NCBI GenBank assembly: GCA_016703965.1
Contig: JADJBB010000004.1
Coordinates: forward strand, 434,001 to 498,000
Source: Acidobacteriota bacterium
Lineage (GTDB): Bacteria > Acidobacteriota > Blastocatellia > Pyrinomonadales > Pyrinomonadaceae
Direction: 5' to 3'
DNA length: 64,000 nucleotides
A program made the translations under genes and the position numbers. This document shows, piece after piece, positions 8,297 to 16,561 of the stretch (positions are counted from its first letter, which is position 1; every line of letters starts with the position of its first letter). The notes below the pieces were generated by a model, which saw nothing but the letters and a program-made list of their open reading frames with translations, was not told where the DNA came from and made no database searches.

Positions 8297-11200
8297 CTAG
8301 AAAGAATAACGCGCGCTGATCTGGTACGAATAAACGTCCGAGAAGCTGTTCCGCCGAGTGTATGTAGAGTTGACCAGGGCTCCGCTAAATGAATTCAAAC
8401 GGAAATTTGGACGACCCTGAGCGTCAGTTGAGGCGTAAACGAGTGGCTGGTAGTTATTGTTAGCAGGTGTTACACCGCCACCCCAGTTCTTGTTAAGGAA
8501 ATTGCCGAAGTTCAGCATATCGATCCTGATCTGCAGCTTGTGATTCGCCTTAAGGAAGTTGAACTTCAACTGCTGCGAGACACTCAGATCAAGCTGATGC
8601 CTCATTGGATACCATGCCGCATTCCGAAGAGCATACTGGCCTCTGTTCGAGGAGAGGTAAGGATCCTGGGCAATAAACGCTTCCCAAGCCGCCGATTGTG
8701 TTGCCGCTGTCACGGCTCCGTTAGCAACAAAGATAGTCTCCGACGGATCCCTTTGAATGTAGATCATGTCGTTGCCTGAGATCCCATCGCCGTTCATATC
8801 ATTTGAGTACCTGTAGCTGTTAGTGCCCTGGGTTCTCGACTCCCAAAACGCAGAGATGGTTGTACCACCAAACCTGAAGTAGTCTTTGTGATACGACGCC
8901 GAGCCATAGACTCGGTGTCCCAAGGTTCCGCTGCTGTAGCTGAGTTCCGGATTGTTCGCATCCCTCGAGGTGAGGACGCTGCTGAACGACGTGCTCGCTG
9001 TTGACCCGGCGTCAACCAGGTTCTTCGAGATACCATATGCATATCCGCCCTTCGCCCAGAAGCCACGCGACGAACGCTTTTCTAGCGTAAAAGCAATATT
9101 CTTAGCAAAACCTTCGCTGGAGTTTATCAGAGTGATCGCATTGGTAATGGCGCAATTGACGCGGACATTAGCACCTGAGCCCGATGTTCCGACACAGTTG
9201 TTAGCCACCCAACGGGGCCGGACGTCAGGGCCGCCCGTAAACGCCGTCTCCGGGGCCCTTAGATTCGCGTTTATGTAGGCTGTTCCGTTTACATCTTTAG
9301 AGTAGATAAATTCGGCTCCTACGACGAGATTGAAAGGCAGCTGGTAATCGACGGCAGCGCTCGATCGCCAGATCGCCGGGAATTTGTAGTCCGGTAAAGC
9401 AAAATTCAGATCTTGGGCCCCGGCTATAGGTGCTCCTGTCACGCTTGAGGGCTTGTAAGCATCAGGGTTCGGATTAAAATGGTACGCAAAGCTCGCCGGC
9501 GTCTGGGTCGACCCGAGATCTCCAGTTACGAGGCTGGTAAGCACGCCATTGTTGCCGACTTGGTTCGAGATCCAAACGTACGGCGGACGGGCGGAAAAGA
9601 CGCCGGTGCCACCGCGGAACTGAAGCTTTCCACTCGCTAACGGCGAGTAATTAATGCCGAAACGCGGCGACCAGAGGATGTTACTGTCGGGCAATTTCGA
9701 GGTGCTAAGCTTGAGAGGGCTATTGCTCTGATCTCGGAATGTGAGTGTGTCGACGAGAGGGTTCGCAAACCCGGTAGCCCCAAAGAACGGAGCCTCCATG
9801 CGCAAGCCGTATGTGATGTTGAGGTTGTCCCTAAGTTTCCACTGATCCTGTCCATAAACGCCCAGATACTTGACATCGAGTGGCTGTTCGGGAATGGACT
9901 GGCCCGGGATATTGTTGTACCGGACGCTGAATCTCACCGGACTTGCCGTGGAGACGGTTCCGTTCAGAAATGCGTTCGCATCCGTATAGAAATCTGCTAA
10001 GGATCTATATGAATAGATACTCTGAGATTGGGGGAAGAAGATGTTGAGCGAGTGATATTTCTCAAAGCTCATTCCGACCTGGAATGTGTGCGATCCCTTG
10101 TAGAACGCCAAGTTATCCTGTATCTGGAACGAGTTGTATTTGAGAGTGTTCAAAGGAGTAAACGGCTCGTAGCCGAACGATGTATACGCTGTATTTGCGC
10201 TGAGACCAGCGATTCCGGTGCCTGCCGTACCGTCATGAATATCTACGAGCGGGAAAAGCTTCGTCGTGTTAGGACGGCTCTCATCCTGTTTCGTGTAGCC
10301 CATGATCAGACTATTTGAGAGGCTCGAGCTGAACGTCGATGTCCACTCACCTACGAAGGAGTCAATGTCCTCTTTGATCTTGTAGCCAGAATTTTGAAAG
10401 CTGAGATACTGAAGTCCCTGAGAGCCGCGCCCAAAACCAGCACTGCTGCTGGACGTGCTGATCGGGTTATCCGTCAGGGAGCGCAGACGCAGATAGCGGA
10501 ACGTCAGCCTGTTCTTGTCGTTTACGTTCCAGTCGTTTCTGAAAAGGAACTTTTCCGCAGGGATCTCGAAATTATAGTTCTGATACGTCCCGGTCTCGTA
10601 GCCAAACCTAGAGCTCAAAAATGCACTTAAAGCGTCGAGATCGGCACTTCTGACTCGAGAGACGGAACCAGTCTGGCATGTTTGCCCCGTGTTACACGCC
10701 GTAAAGTTGTGTGCGGGTCGCGAGGTGTTCTCGTTTTCGTAACTAAAAAAGAAAAAGGCTTTGTCACGTCCTGATTTAAATGCCGGACCGTTATTCTCGC
10801 CAAAATTAAAATACGGCAGAGGCCCGCCAAACGAAAAGCCATACAGCTTAAAGTCTGACTGACCGCGGTTAAAGATGAGATTTCCGTTCTCCGTCCCGCC
10901 GAATGTCTCGTTACGCCAGTTAAAGTATGCAGAGCCGTGATAGGTATTGGTTCCGCTCTTTGTAACCGTGTTGATACCGGCGCCGGTGAAATTACCCTGA
11001 CGCACGTCGTAAGGCGCCACGTTGATCTGAAGTTCCTGGACCGCCTCGAGTGAGATGGGCGAAACGTTCGTTCGTTCACCAGGCTGACCGCTAAGTCCAA
11101 ACGAGTTGTTAAAGTACGAGCCGTCAACGGTAATGTTGTTCATTCGGGCGTCCTGTCCCGCGACTGACCCGCCAAAGTTTCCGGTTGCATTGAAGAACGG

Positions 11201-11686
11201 CGAAAGCTTAGCAAAATCGTTGATGCGTCTGCCAGTCGTCGGTATGGTGGTGAGCACCTCGTTCGAAACGTTCGTTGACGCTCCGGTCCGGACTTCGCTG
11301 AATGTCTCATCACCAGTCACGGTGACCTCGATGTTGGTTTCGGCGACGCCCATCGTGAAATTAAATGTCGAGGCGTTACCGAGGCTGGTCGTCACATCCT
11401 TACTAACTTGTTGTTTAAAGCCCTGGGCTGAGACAGTGACAGTGTATGGCCCGCCAACTCTCAGACCGGAAAGGCTGAAACGACCGTCAGCGTTGGTCAC
11501 GCCCGTGGATTTGCTGCCGGTAGGCTCATGAACGGCCGTAACGGTAGCTCCGCTTATCACAGCCCCGGCGGAATCCACAACGGTTCCAACTATCTCGGAA
11601 GTCGTAACCTGAGCGGTCACGGACATTGAAACGATAACGGCGAATACAACAGCCATCATCGATCGTAATAAATTTTTGTTAGTCAT
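8297..11686 (-). CDS. Oar-like TonB-dependent outer-membrane receptor with carboxypeptidase-regulatory domain
   Basis: This 1129-residue protein has a signal peptide (residues 1-26, ending SVTAQ). A carboxypeptidase-regulatory-like beta-sandwich follows at about 29-110 (GTVVDSAGAVISGATVTAV and SGLRVGGPYTVTVSAQGF). Next come a plug domain (about 120-235, with GRRINDFAKLSPFF) and a large beta-barrel to the C-terminus. The last residue is Phe after alternating hydrophobics (YQISARYSF), as expected for BamA-recognised barrels. No TonB box is obvious. Receptors of this Oar type are abundant in Acidobacteriota and are thought to import large substrates or act in surface organisation. The substrate cannot be inferred from the neighbours. 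A 658-nt non-coding leader region precedes the gene. Confidence 0.93.
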   Translation of the reverse strand: MTNKNLLRSMMAVVFAVIVSMSVTAQVTTSEIVGTVVDSAGAVISGATVTAVHEPTGSKSTGVTNADGRFSLSGLRVGGPYTVTVSAQGFKQQVSKDVTTSLGNASTFNFTMGVAETNIEVTVTGDETFSEVRTGASTNVSNEVLTTIPTTGRRINDFAKLSPFFNATGNFGGSVAGQDARMNNITVDGSYFNNSFGLSGQPGERTNVSPISLEAVQELQINVAPYDVRQGNFTGAGINTVTKSGTNTYHGSAYFNWRNETFGGTENGNLIFNRGQSDFKLYGFSFGGPLPYFNFGENNGPAFKSGRDKAFFFFSYENENTSRPAHNFTACNTGQTCQTGSVSRVRSADLDALSAFLSSRFGYETGTYQNYNFEIPAEKFLFRNDWNVNDKNRLTFRYLRLRSLTDNPISTSSSSAGFGRGSQGLQYLSFQNSGYKIKEDIDSFVGEWTSTFSSSLSNSLIMGYTKQDESRPNTTKLFPLVDIHDGTAGTGIAGLSANTAYTSFGYEPFTPLNTLKYNSFQIQDNLAFYKGSHTFQVGMSFEKYHSLNIFFPQSQSIYSYRSLADFYTDANAFLNGTVSTASPVRFSVRYNNIPGQSIPEQPLDVKYLGVYGQDQWKLRDNLNITYGLRMEAPFFGATGFANPLVDTLTFRDQSNSPLKLSTSKLPDSNILWSPRFGINYSPLASGKLQFRGGTGVFSARPPYVWISNQVGNNGVLTSLVTGDLGSTQTPASFAYHFNPNPDAYKPSSVTGAPIAGAQDLNFALPDYKFPAIWRSSAAVDYQLPFNLVVGAEFIYSKDVNGTAYINANLRAPETAFTGGPDVRPRWVANNCVGTSGSGANVRVNCAITNAITLINSSEGFAKNIAFTLEKRSSRGFWAKGGYAYGISKNLVDAGSTASTSFSSVLTSRDANNPELSYSSGTLGHRVYGSASYHKDYFRFGGTTISAFWESRTQGTNSYRYSNDMNGDGISGNDMIYIQRDPSETIFVANGAVTAATQSAAWEAFIAQDPYLSSNRGQYALRNAAWYPMRHQLDLSVSQQLKFNFLKANHKLQIRIDMLNFGNFLNKNWGGGVTPANNNYQPLVYASTDAQGRPNFRLNSFSGALVNSTYTRRNSFSDVYSYQISARYSF

Positions 11687-12146
11687 TTTCTTTTTTTGAC
11701 CTCGTCAATTAAGTTTCCAATCCCTTCCGGGTCGATGACGGATCTGAATTCCGTCATTTATCATTATTTTTGAATATTTATATTAAATTTCGGATTTTCT
11801 GTTCTCTATAAACGTAAGGTTGTTGTGGAGAACATACTCTTCCCAATGGCGAAACGTCGCCGTAACTTATTTAGATTCTTACCGTTCGAGGCAGTCACAC
11901 GGATCGCGAGAGGAAAAACCGCGAAACTGCAAGATCTATAAAAGCAAAAGTGCATAAATAAGAACGCAAATTGAGTTCCTCAATCTATGTCCTGAGCGTT
12001 CTGTCTCGTTATCAATCGATAGAATATAGTGCGGAAGTTAATTCCATGTGAACTCGGGTTGAATTTACCTTGAAGAATCCTGAAATAAACAGATATTAGA
12101 GGCACAAACTGCAACCTTTATTTAGCCGGTTGCGTTAAAGTAATTG

Positions 12147-12175
12147 CATTTTGTATCATTTTCGGTTACAAAATG
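12147..12175. repeat. Perfect 9-bp inverted repeat CATTTTGTA/TACAAAATG
   Basis: The arms CATTTTGTA and TACAAAATG are separated by 11 nt. There is no T-tract typical of a terminator. It sits about 95 nt before the -35 element of the PilZ-like gene and more than 450 nt before the TonB receptor start. It could be a protein-binding site. Confidence 0.5.
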
Positions 12176-12240
12176 GTGTTGTCGGGGAGCTTGATCGAAA
12201 AAAGCACGAAAAATAAGGCTTTTTTGAGTGTCATCGAAAC

Positions 12241-12269
12241 TTGACTTTTTTGTAAGAATGGAATAACTT
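12241..12269 (+). promoter_or_regulatory. Candidate sigma-70 promoter for the PilZ-like gene
   Basis: TTGACT and TAACTT are separated by 17 nt, ending about 75 nt before the ATG at 12345. The match to the consensus is moderate. The leader then carries a good ribosome-binding site (AAGGGG, 7 nt before the ATG). Confidence 0.5.
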
Positions 12270-12344
12270 AATCCCGCGTCAAACAAATCGGAATGTATTC
12301 GACGAGTAAAGCGCTTATATCATGAGCAAGAATAAGGGGAAATA

Positions 12345-12746
12345 ATGGCACAGGTAGAATACTCTACATCATCATACAAGACGCCATTGCATCATCGCAT
12401 CATTGCGAGCATGCCTGTTAAGGCTAGCTGGGTCGATTCTGTAAGCGGAGAAACGGTGAATGTCGAAGGCATGACCGAGAATGTTGGTGAAACCAGCGCT
12501 CTTGTCAATCTCGAAACGTTGCCGCCGGTTGGCAGTGAGGTTCGTCTTCGCATTTTGGAAGAGAACAAAACGATCATCGAGGTACTGACCCAGGTAATTC
12601 GGGTCGAACGCGACCCGAGCAAGCCAATGGCCGCTCTTTCCGTTTTAGATAACATGAAAAAATGGAAAAATACGGCCATGACAGCCGCTCAAAGGTGGGT
12701 GACGAGGCACTGGCAGCTTAATTACGAAGAAGAATGGGTCAATTAG
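12345..12746 (+). CDS. PilZ-like domain protein
   Basis: This 133-residue protein begins with a basic segment and continues into a compact beta-rich domain: MPVKASWVDSVSGE, TENVGETSALVNLETLPPVGS, then TQVIRVERDP. This order (variable R-rich N-terminus, N/D-x-S-x-x-G-like centre, final V-x-R strand) is like PilZ domains in acidobacteria. PilZ domains can bind cyclic di-GMP. The canonical RxxxR plus D/NxSxxG motif is only partly visible, so nucleotide binding is uncertain. A strong terminator follows, so it is probably monocistronic. Confidence 0.6.
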   Translation: MAQVEYSTSSYKTPLHHRIIASMPVKASWVDSVSGETVNVEGMTENVGETSALVNLETLPPVGSEVRLRILEENKTIIEVLTQVIRVERDPSKPMAALSVLDNMKKWKNTAMTAAQRWVTRHWQLNYEEEWVN

Positions 12747-12774
12747 CCCGTAGTTTCAATTCGTTATCATAACC

Positions 12775-12810
12775 AAGCGGCAGAATTTCGATCGAGATTT
12801 TGCCGCTTTT
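12775..12810 (+). terminator. Rho-independent terminator after the PilZ-like gene
   Basis: The stem AAGCGGCA / TGCCGCTT has additional pairing inside (AAT/ATT) around a GATCGA-containing loop. It is followed by TTTT on the plus strand, 28 nt past the stop codon. Confidence 0.8.
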
Positions 12811-12908
12811 CGTTTACACTGCAGTTTTATTACAAAAGCTCACGGTTTTCCGGCCTAGCCGGAATGTCCGACACAACGATTTCAGACGTCAGAGCATCAT
12901 TTAGATAG

Positions 12909-13970
12909 ATGAAAAAGGTTCTCCTCGTAATTTCTCTTGCCCTATTTGCCGGATCCGCGTTCTCACAGACGGTACCGCTTACTCAGTCTGAGTATGTGAA
13001 GTTGCTCTACGCTCTTCAAACCGACCCCAAAAGAAAGACGGACATTATTGACGCTCTGCGCAAGCGGGGAATAGATTTCGTCGTGACCGACGGTGTTCGC
13101 AGCCTGACGCGATCGAAAGGAGCAAACGATGAGGAGCTGAAACGAGCACTCGAAGAAGCCGAACGTCGACGGCTTAATCCCGAATCGACCAAACTCCCCT
13201 CTTCGTCGGAATCCATTGCGTTGATCGAGAACGCCCGGAAGAAAACTCTCGAAGCGGTCGAAGAAATGCCGGATTTTGTCGTGAAGCAGCAAATTCAGCG
13301 TTCGGCCGCATACGCCGGTACGAATAATTTTCGAAATCTTGATCGTCTGGTCGTAGCTGTCAGCTATCGTTCGACCGGTGAAGAAAGCTATCGCGTTCTC
13401 TCGGTAAATGGCCTACTGCAGGATGCCTCGGAAGCGAGGCAATCGTACGAGAGCGTCGGCGGCACGAGTTCAACAGGTGAATTCGTCACCATGCTTGCAA
13501 CGATCTTTAAGCCGGAAAGCGAGACCAAATTCGAGGTCGTGCAAACCGACATCCTTCGCACATATAAAACCTTTGTTTACGATTTCTCGGTTGAGAAAGA
13601 TCGAGCTAAACAGGTGATAACAGCTGTAGGCTCGTCGACCGATTCTACGATCACGGGCATGAAGGGCAGGATCTGGATAGACCGTGACAACGGCCGCGTG
13701 CTGCGAGTCGAGAGCGAAGCGACCGAGATACCGCCCAATTTCCCGATCCGCACAGCAAAACGCAACATTGATTACGAATGGGTAAAGATCGTTGACGAAA
13801 AATTCCTGCTGCCCTCGATATCAGACGTTCGCCTGACCATGCGCGAGAAATCCAACGTTTTTGAAACGCGGAACCTGATCAGATTTAAGGATTATCAGAA
13901 ATACGGAAGTGAGGTTAGGATCCTGGATGACGACAATAAGCCTGAGCCGGAAGCTCCGATCAAGCCTTAA
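12909..13970 (+). CDS. Secreted protein of unknown function, possibly LolA-like fold
   Basis: This 353-residue protein has a clear signal peptide (MKKVLLVISLALFAGSAFSQ). After a helical region rich in charged residues (about 50-125), the C-terminal 220 residues read like an antiparallel beta-structure (MKGRIWIDRDNGRVLRVESE and RNIDYEWVKIVDEKFLLPS). That pattern is shared with lipoprotein-carrier/outer-membrane-sorting-like proteins. I infer a periplasmic location; the fold assignment is weak. Its 3' end overlaps by 4 nt the end of a small convergent gene. Confidence 0.6.
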   Translation: MKKVLLVISLALFAGSAFSQTVPLTQSEYVKLLYALQTDPKRKTDIIDALRKRGIDFVVTDGVRSLTRSKGANDEELKRALEEAERRRLNPESTKLPSSSESIALIENARKKTLEAVEEMPDFVVKQQIQRSAAYAGTNNFRNLDRLVVAVSYRSTGEESYRVLSVNGLLQDASEARQSYESVGGTSSTGEFVTMLATIFKPESETKFEVVQTDILRTYKTFVYDFSVEKDRAKQVITAVGSSTDSTITGMKGRIWIDRDNGRVLRVESEATEIPPNFPIRTAKRNIDYEWVKIVDEKFLLPSISDVRLTMREKSNVFETRNLIRFKDYQKYGSEVRILDDDNKPEPEAPIKP

Positions 13971-14110
13971 TTGAGAGCGTAGTAAGCTCCGGCAGCGGCG
14001 ACGCCAAGCCACACTAGTCCTTTTCCGAGGAAAAAGACGAATGCAATGATCCCGGCCCGCTTGGTCCACTTGCGGGCGGGACATCGCTTTTTGTTAGTTT
14101 CTTCCTGCAT
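13967..14110 (-). CDS. Small membrane protein, 47 residues
   Basis: A short frame reads MQEETNKKRCPARKW and then a basic TKRAG segment. A single hydrophobic helix (IIAFVFFLGKGLVWLGVAAA) leads to GAYYALN and a stop. The charged N-terminus with a CPxRK stretch, followed by one membrane helix, looks like a genuine small inner-membrane protein. It overlaps the convergent secreted-protein gene by 4 nt. A weak GAAG-type ribosome site may lie upstream. The function is unknown. Confidence 0.5.
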   Translation of the reverse strand: MQEETNKKRCPARKWTKRAGIIAFVFFLGKGLVWLGVAAAGAYYALN

Positions 14111-14140
14111 ACGCTACAATTTCGAAGATATCTTTTTTGA

Positions 14141-14160
14141 TCCGGAATTTCAATTCCGGA
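14141..14160. repeat. Palindrome just upstream of the VanX-like gene
   Basis: TCCGGAATT and AATTCCGGA surround a 2-nt centre. The palindrome ends 12 nt before the ATG at 14173, where the ribosome-binding site should be. It could be an operator or a hairpin that limits initiation. Confidence 0.5.
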
Positions 14161-14172
14161 GTTTCCCTTCAG

Positions 14173-14850
14173 ATGTTAAGGCGTAAAACATACCTAAAAT
14201 TTCTTGCTCCGGCAATATTTTTTGCACTTTTTTCGTGTGCATTTGGCCAGGTGGCCGCGCCGAAAGAGGAAAACAAACGAGAGGCCGATTTGATAGAACT
14301 GATAAAGCTCGATAAGACGATAAAACTTGATATAAAATACGCGACGGCTGACAACTTTGTCGGCAGGCCCGTCTATCCTGAGTCACGCGCCTTTTTGCAG
14401 CGTCCGGCCGCAGATGGCGTCGTCCGTGTGCATAAATGGCTTAATAAACAGGGTTTGGGGATCGTGATCTATGACGGTTACCGACCTTGGTCGATCACAA
14501 AGTTGTTTTGGGAAGTTGTTCGCGAGGATCAGAAAAAGTTCGTCGCCGATCCGGCCAAAGGCTCAAAACATAACCGCGGCTGCGCCGTCGATCTGGGTAT
14601 CTTTGACCTAAAAACCGGCAAAGCGATCCCGATGCCGTCAGCCTATGACGAATTCACCGACCGGGCCTCGCCCGATTACGCCGGCGGTACGGACGAAGAA
14701 CTTGCCAATCGCGACAAGCTACGCCAGCTTATGGAAGCCAACGGCTTCACCATCAACCCGAACGAATGGTGGCACTTCGACCTGATAGGCTGGGAACAGT
14801 ACGCGATCTACGATATTCCGTTCTCGGCGATCGGGAATAGCAAGAAGTGA
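14173..14850 (+). CDS. D-alanyl-D-alanine dipeptidase, VanX/DdpX type (M15D)
   Basis: This 225-residue protein has a signal-like N-terminus (MLRRKTYLKFLAPAIFFALF, then CAFGQ) and the M15D zinc-peptidase core. Zinc ligands are visible in SKHNRGCAVDLG (S-x-H-x6-D pattern), and EWWHFDL supplies the catalytic Glu and third ligand. IVIYDGYRPW carries the conserved Arg. VanX-type enzymes cleave D-Ala-D-Ala. Without vanHA or a sensor nearby, the likely role is recycling or use of peptidoglycan peptides in the periplasm rather than glycopeptide resistance. A TTG 36 nt upstream is in frame, but the ATG precedes the signal peptide directly. Confidence 0.88.
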   Translation: MLRRKTYLKFLAPAIFFALFSCAFGQVAAPKEENKREADLIELIKLDKTIKLDIKYATADNFVGRPVYPESRAFLQRPAADGVVRVHKWLNKQGLGIVIYDGYRPWSITKLFWEVVREDQKKFVADPAKGSKHNRGCAVDLGIFDLKTGKAIPMPSAYDEFTDRASPDYAGGTDEELANRDKLRQLMEANGFTINPNEWWHFDLIGWEQYAIYDIPFSAIGNSKK

Positions 14851-14858
14851 TCTGAACC

Positions 14859-14891
14859 AATAAAATGCGGCCGCCAGCATGGACGGCCGCA
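14859..14891 (-). terminator. Rho-independent terminator after yceI
   Basis: The stem TGCGGCCG / CGGCCGCA with a 10-nt loop is followed on the minus strand by TTTTATT. It lies just past the stop of the YceI gene and also faces the convergent VanX-like gene, so it may serve both directions weakly. Confidence 0.75.
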
Positions 14892-14913
14892 CATCGCAAA
14901 AAAAGAACTACCT

Positions 14914-15549
14914 CTATTTCTTCTTTCCTGCCTCTATTTGCAGAACGATCTTGATCTGGTCAGAAACGACTGTATTCGGATAATTCACGCCATATTCCCG
15001 ACGGTTAAGTTCGGTCTCGGCCGTAATGCCCATCTTGCCGCCGCTCCTCTCATCCGGAGCCAGCCAGCCTGAGATCTCGAATGGAAACGTGATCGATTTC
15101 GTGACGCCTTTCATGGTGAAATCACCGGTAACCATCCAAGCTTTACCCTTTTTTTCGACCTTTGTGCTCTTGAACGTGATGTCAGGATAAGTTTCGACTT
15201 CAAAGAAATCCTTGGTTCGAAGGTGGTTATCGCGTCCGGCAACGCCAGTATCGACACTCGTCGCTTTCGCGGTAAATTCGACCGTCGATTTTGAGATATC
15301 TTTTGCGTCGAAATTAACCGTTCCCGTAAAATCGCGAAAGAAGCCCGGAACCTCGATCAGCCCGCTGTGCTTGACCTTAAAACCGATAAAGCTGTGAGCC
15401 TTGTCAAAATTATAAACTCCCGAATCGCCGATCGCCGGGCCACCCGCAAACCGCTCGGAAAAAGTCTTGTTAACCGCCCCAACGCCGCTCTGCGATAACG
15501 CGACGAATGCAAGAAAGGCAATACCTAAAAGTAGTGAAGTTCGTTTCAT
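14914..15549 (-). CDS. YceI-family periplasmic protein
   Basis: This protein has a signal peptide (KRTSLLLGIAFLAFVALSQ) and one YceI lipocalin-like domain. Key stretches are YNFDKAHSFIGFKVKHSG, VDTGVAGRDNHLRTKDFF, YPDITFKST and WMVTGDFTMKGVTKSI. YceI proteins bind polyisoprenoid or amphiphilic lipids in the periplasm. The second ATG (15549) is chosen because the GAGGAG ribosome site is 8 nt before it but only 2 nt before the first ATG at 15555. Length after processing is about 185 residues, normal for the family. Confidence 0.9.
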   Translation of the reverse strand: MKRTSLLLGIAFLAFVALSQSGVGAVNKTFSERFAGGPAIGDSGVYNFDKAHSFIGFKVKHSGLIEVPGFFRDFTGTVNFDAKDISKSTVEFTAKATSVDTGVAGRDNHLRTKDFFEVETYPDITFKSTKVEKKGKAWMVTGDFTMKGVTKSITFPFEISGWLAPDERSGGKMGITAETELNRREYGVNYPNTVVSDQIKIVLQIEAGKKK

Positions 15550-15580
15550 AGTCATTTCTCCTCAAATAAATGCAAAATAC

Positions 15581-15979
15581 CTAGTTTATGGTCAGAGTCA
15601 TCGAAAATCTCGCGGTTCGAGGCGTTTTCACCTGCTTTTTGCGGACAAAGAACATATAGTCACCCGTCTCGGGAATTTCGAAAGTGTAGCTCGGCGAGCT
15701 GTCAAAATCGCCGTCCGGAAAATTCTCTTCGCTGAATACACGGAAATCAAAAAGGCTTTTCGTCGCGTTGCGTATCGTTACCTGCTGGCCTTTCCGGGCC
15801 TCGAAAACATATTCCATTTCCTGACCGTTCGACAGCGATCCGCTCAAGGCTGCACTAGATCTGCCGGACGCGAATTGGATGCGTTTCGGCTCGGCTTTCC
15901 CGCCGTGCTGAGCGAAGATCGACCCGACACCGAAGGCCCCGAAAATCAATAGAAACAACGCGATCGAACTTTTTCTCAT
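15581..15979 (-). CDS. Small secreted protein with a PPC-like beta domain
   Basis: This 132-residue protein has a signal peptide (MRKSSIALFLLIFGAFGVGSIFA). A short domain follows: LSGSLSNGQEMEYVFEARKG, then TFEIPETGDYMFFVRK. The 'GQ...Y.F.A.KGQ...' and 'TGDYMF' strands are characteristic of pre-peptidase C-terminal (PPC) beta-sandwiches, which often bind carbohydrate or assist secretion. It lies 31 nt upstream of the YceI gene on the same strand and may be co-transcribed with it. The function is unknown. Confidence 0.6.
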   Translation of the reverse strand: MRKSSIALFLLIFGAFGVGSIFAQHGGKAEPKRIQFASGRSSAALSGSLSNGQEMEYVFEARKGQQVTIRNATKSLFDFRVFSEENFPDGDFDSSPSYTFEIPETGDYMFFVRKKQVKTPRTARFSMTLTIN

Positions 15980-16048
15980 AGATCGTCCACTCCGAATAAC
16001 GAGTACGGCGGCGGAATTTTCAGGCTGACTTTGATACTATACCGCATT

Positions 16049-16561
16049 ATGAACCGCCCCGAAACAAACGAATTCGCTCCGTATTACAACACCTATGTCT
16101 CGACCGTCGAAGGCAACAATGTAATGCCTGTGCTTGAGAGTCAGACGGCCGAGCTGCGATCCATCTTCTCTGGTATGCCGGAAGAAAAAGGCACGTTTGC
16201 CTATGCCGAGGGCAAATGGACGCTAAAAGAAGCTCTCAGCCACCTGATCGACGGCGAACGCATCTTCGCATACCGCATCCTCCGCATCTCGCGCGGTGAC
16301 AAAACACCGATCGAGGGATTTGAGCAGGACGGCTATATCGCCACTTCAAACGCCAATGATCGCCCATTTGCGAACCTGCTCGACGAATTTGACCTCCAGC
16401 GTCGATCGAATCTCATCCTCGTCAAAAACATCTCTGATGAAGGCTCACGCCGGATGGGAACGGCAAGCGACAATCCGATCTCGGTACGAGCATTGGTTTA
16501 CATTATGGCCGGCCACGTGACGCATCATCTTCGAGTGATCAAAGAACGGTATCTTTCATAG
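16049..16561 (+). CDS. DinB-superfamily protein
   Basis: This 170-residue four-helix-bundle protein is of the DinB/YfiT type. The metal site is suggested by His residues in KEALSHLIDGERIF and in GHVTHHLRVIKERY. Members include metal-dependent thiol transferases, for example bacillithiol or mycothiol S-transferases. A bacillithiol pathway gene (bshB1) lies 3 kb downstream, which makes a thiol-transferase role conceivable but unproven. The ATG at 16049 is preferred over an upstream TTG. The stop codon abuts the ATG of the next gene (TAGATG), so the two are likely co-translated. Confidence 0.78.
   Translation: MNRPETNEFAPYYNTYVSTVEGNNVMPVLESQTAELRSIFSGMPEEKGTFAYAEGKWTLKEALSHLIDGERIFAYRILRISRGDKTPIEGFEQDGYIATSNANDRPFANLLDEFDLQRRSNLILVKNISDEGSRRMGTASDNPISVRALVYIMAGHVTHHLRVIKERYLS

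Larger units (their letters stand above)
11687..12344. other. 658-nt AT-rich intergenic region between divergent genes
   Basis: This gap separates the start of the TonB receptor gene (minus) from the PilZ-like gene (plus). I find no open frame worth calling. It contains a 9-bp inverted repeat (12147-12175) and a promoter-like pair upstream of the PilZ-like gene (12241-12269), listed separately. The rest is AT-rich without a recognised RNA motif. Confidence 0.6.
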
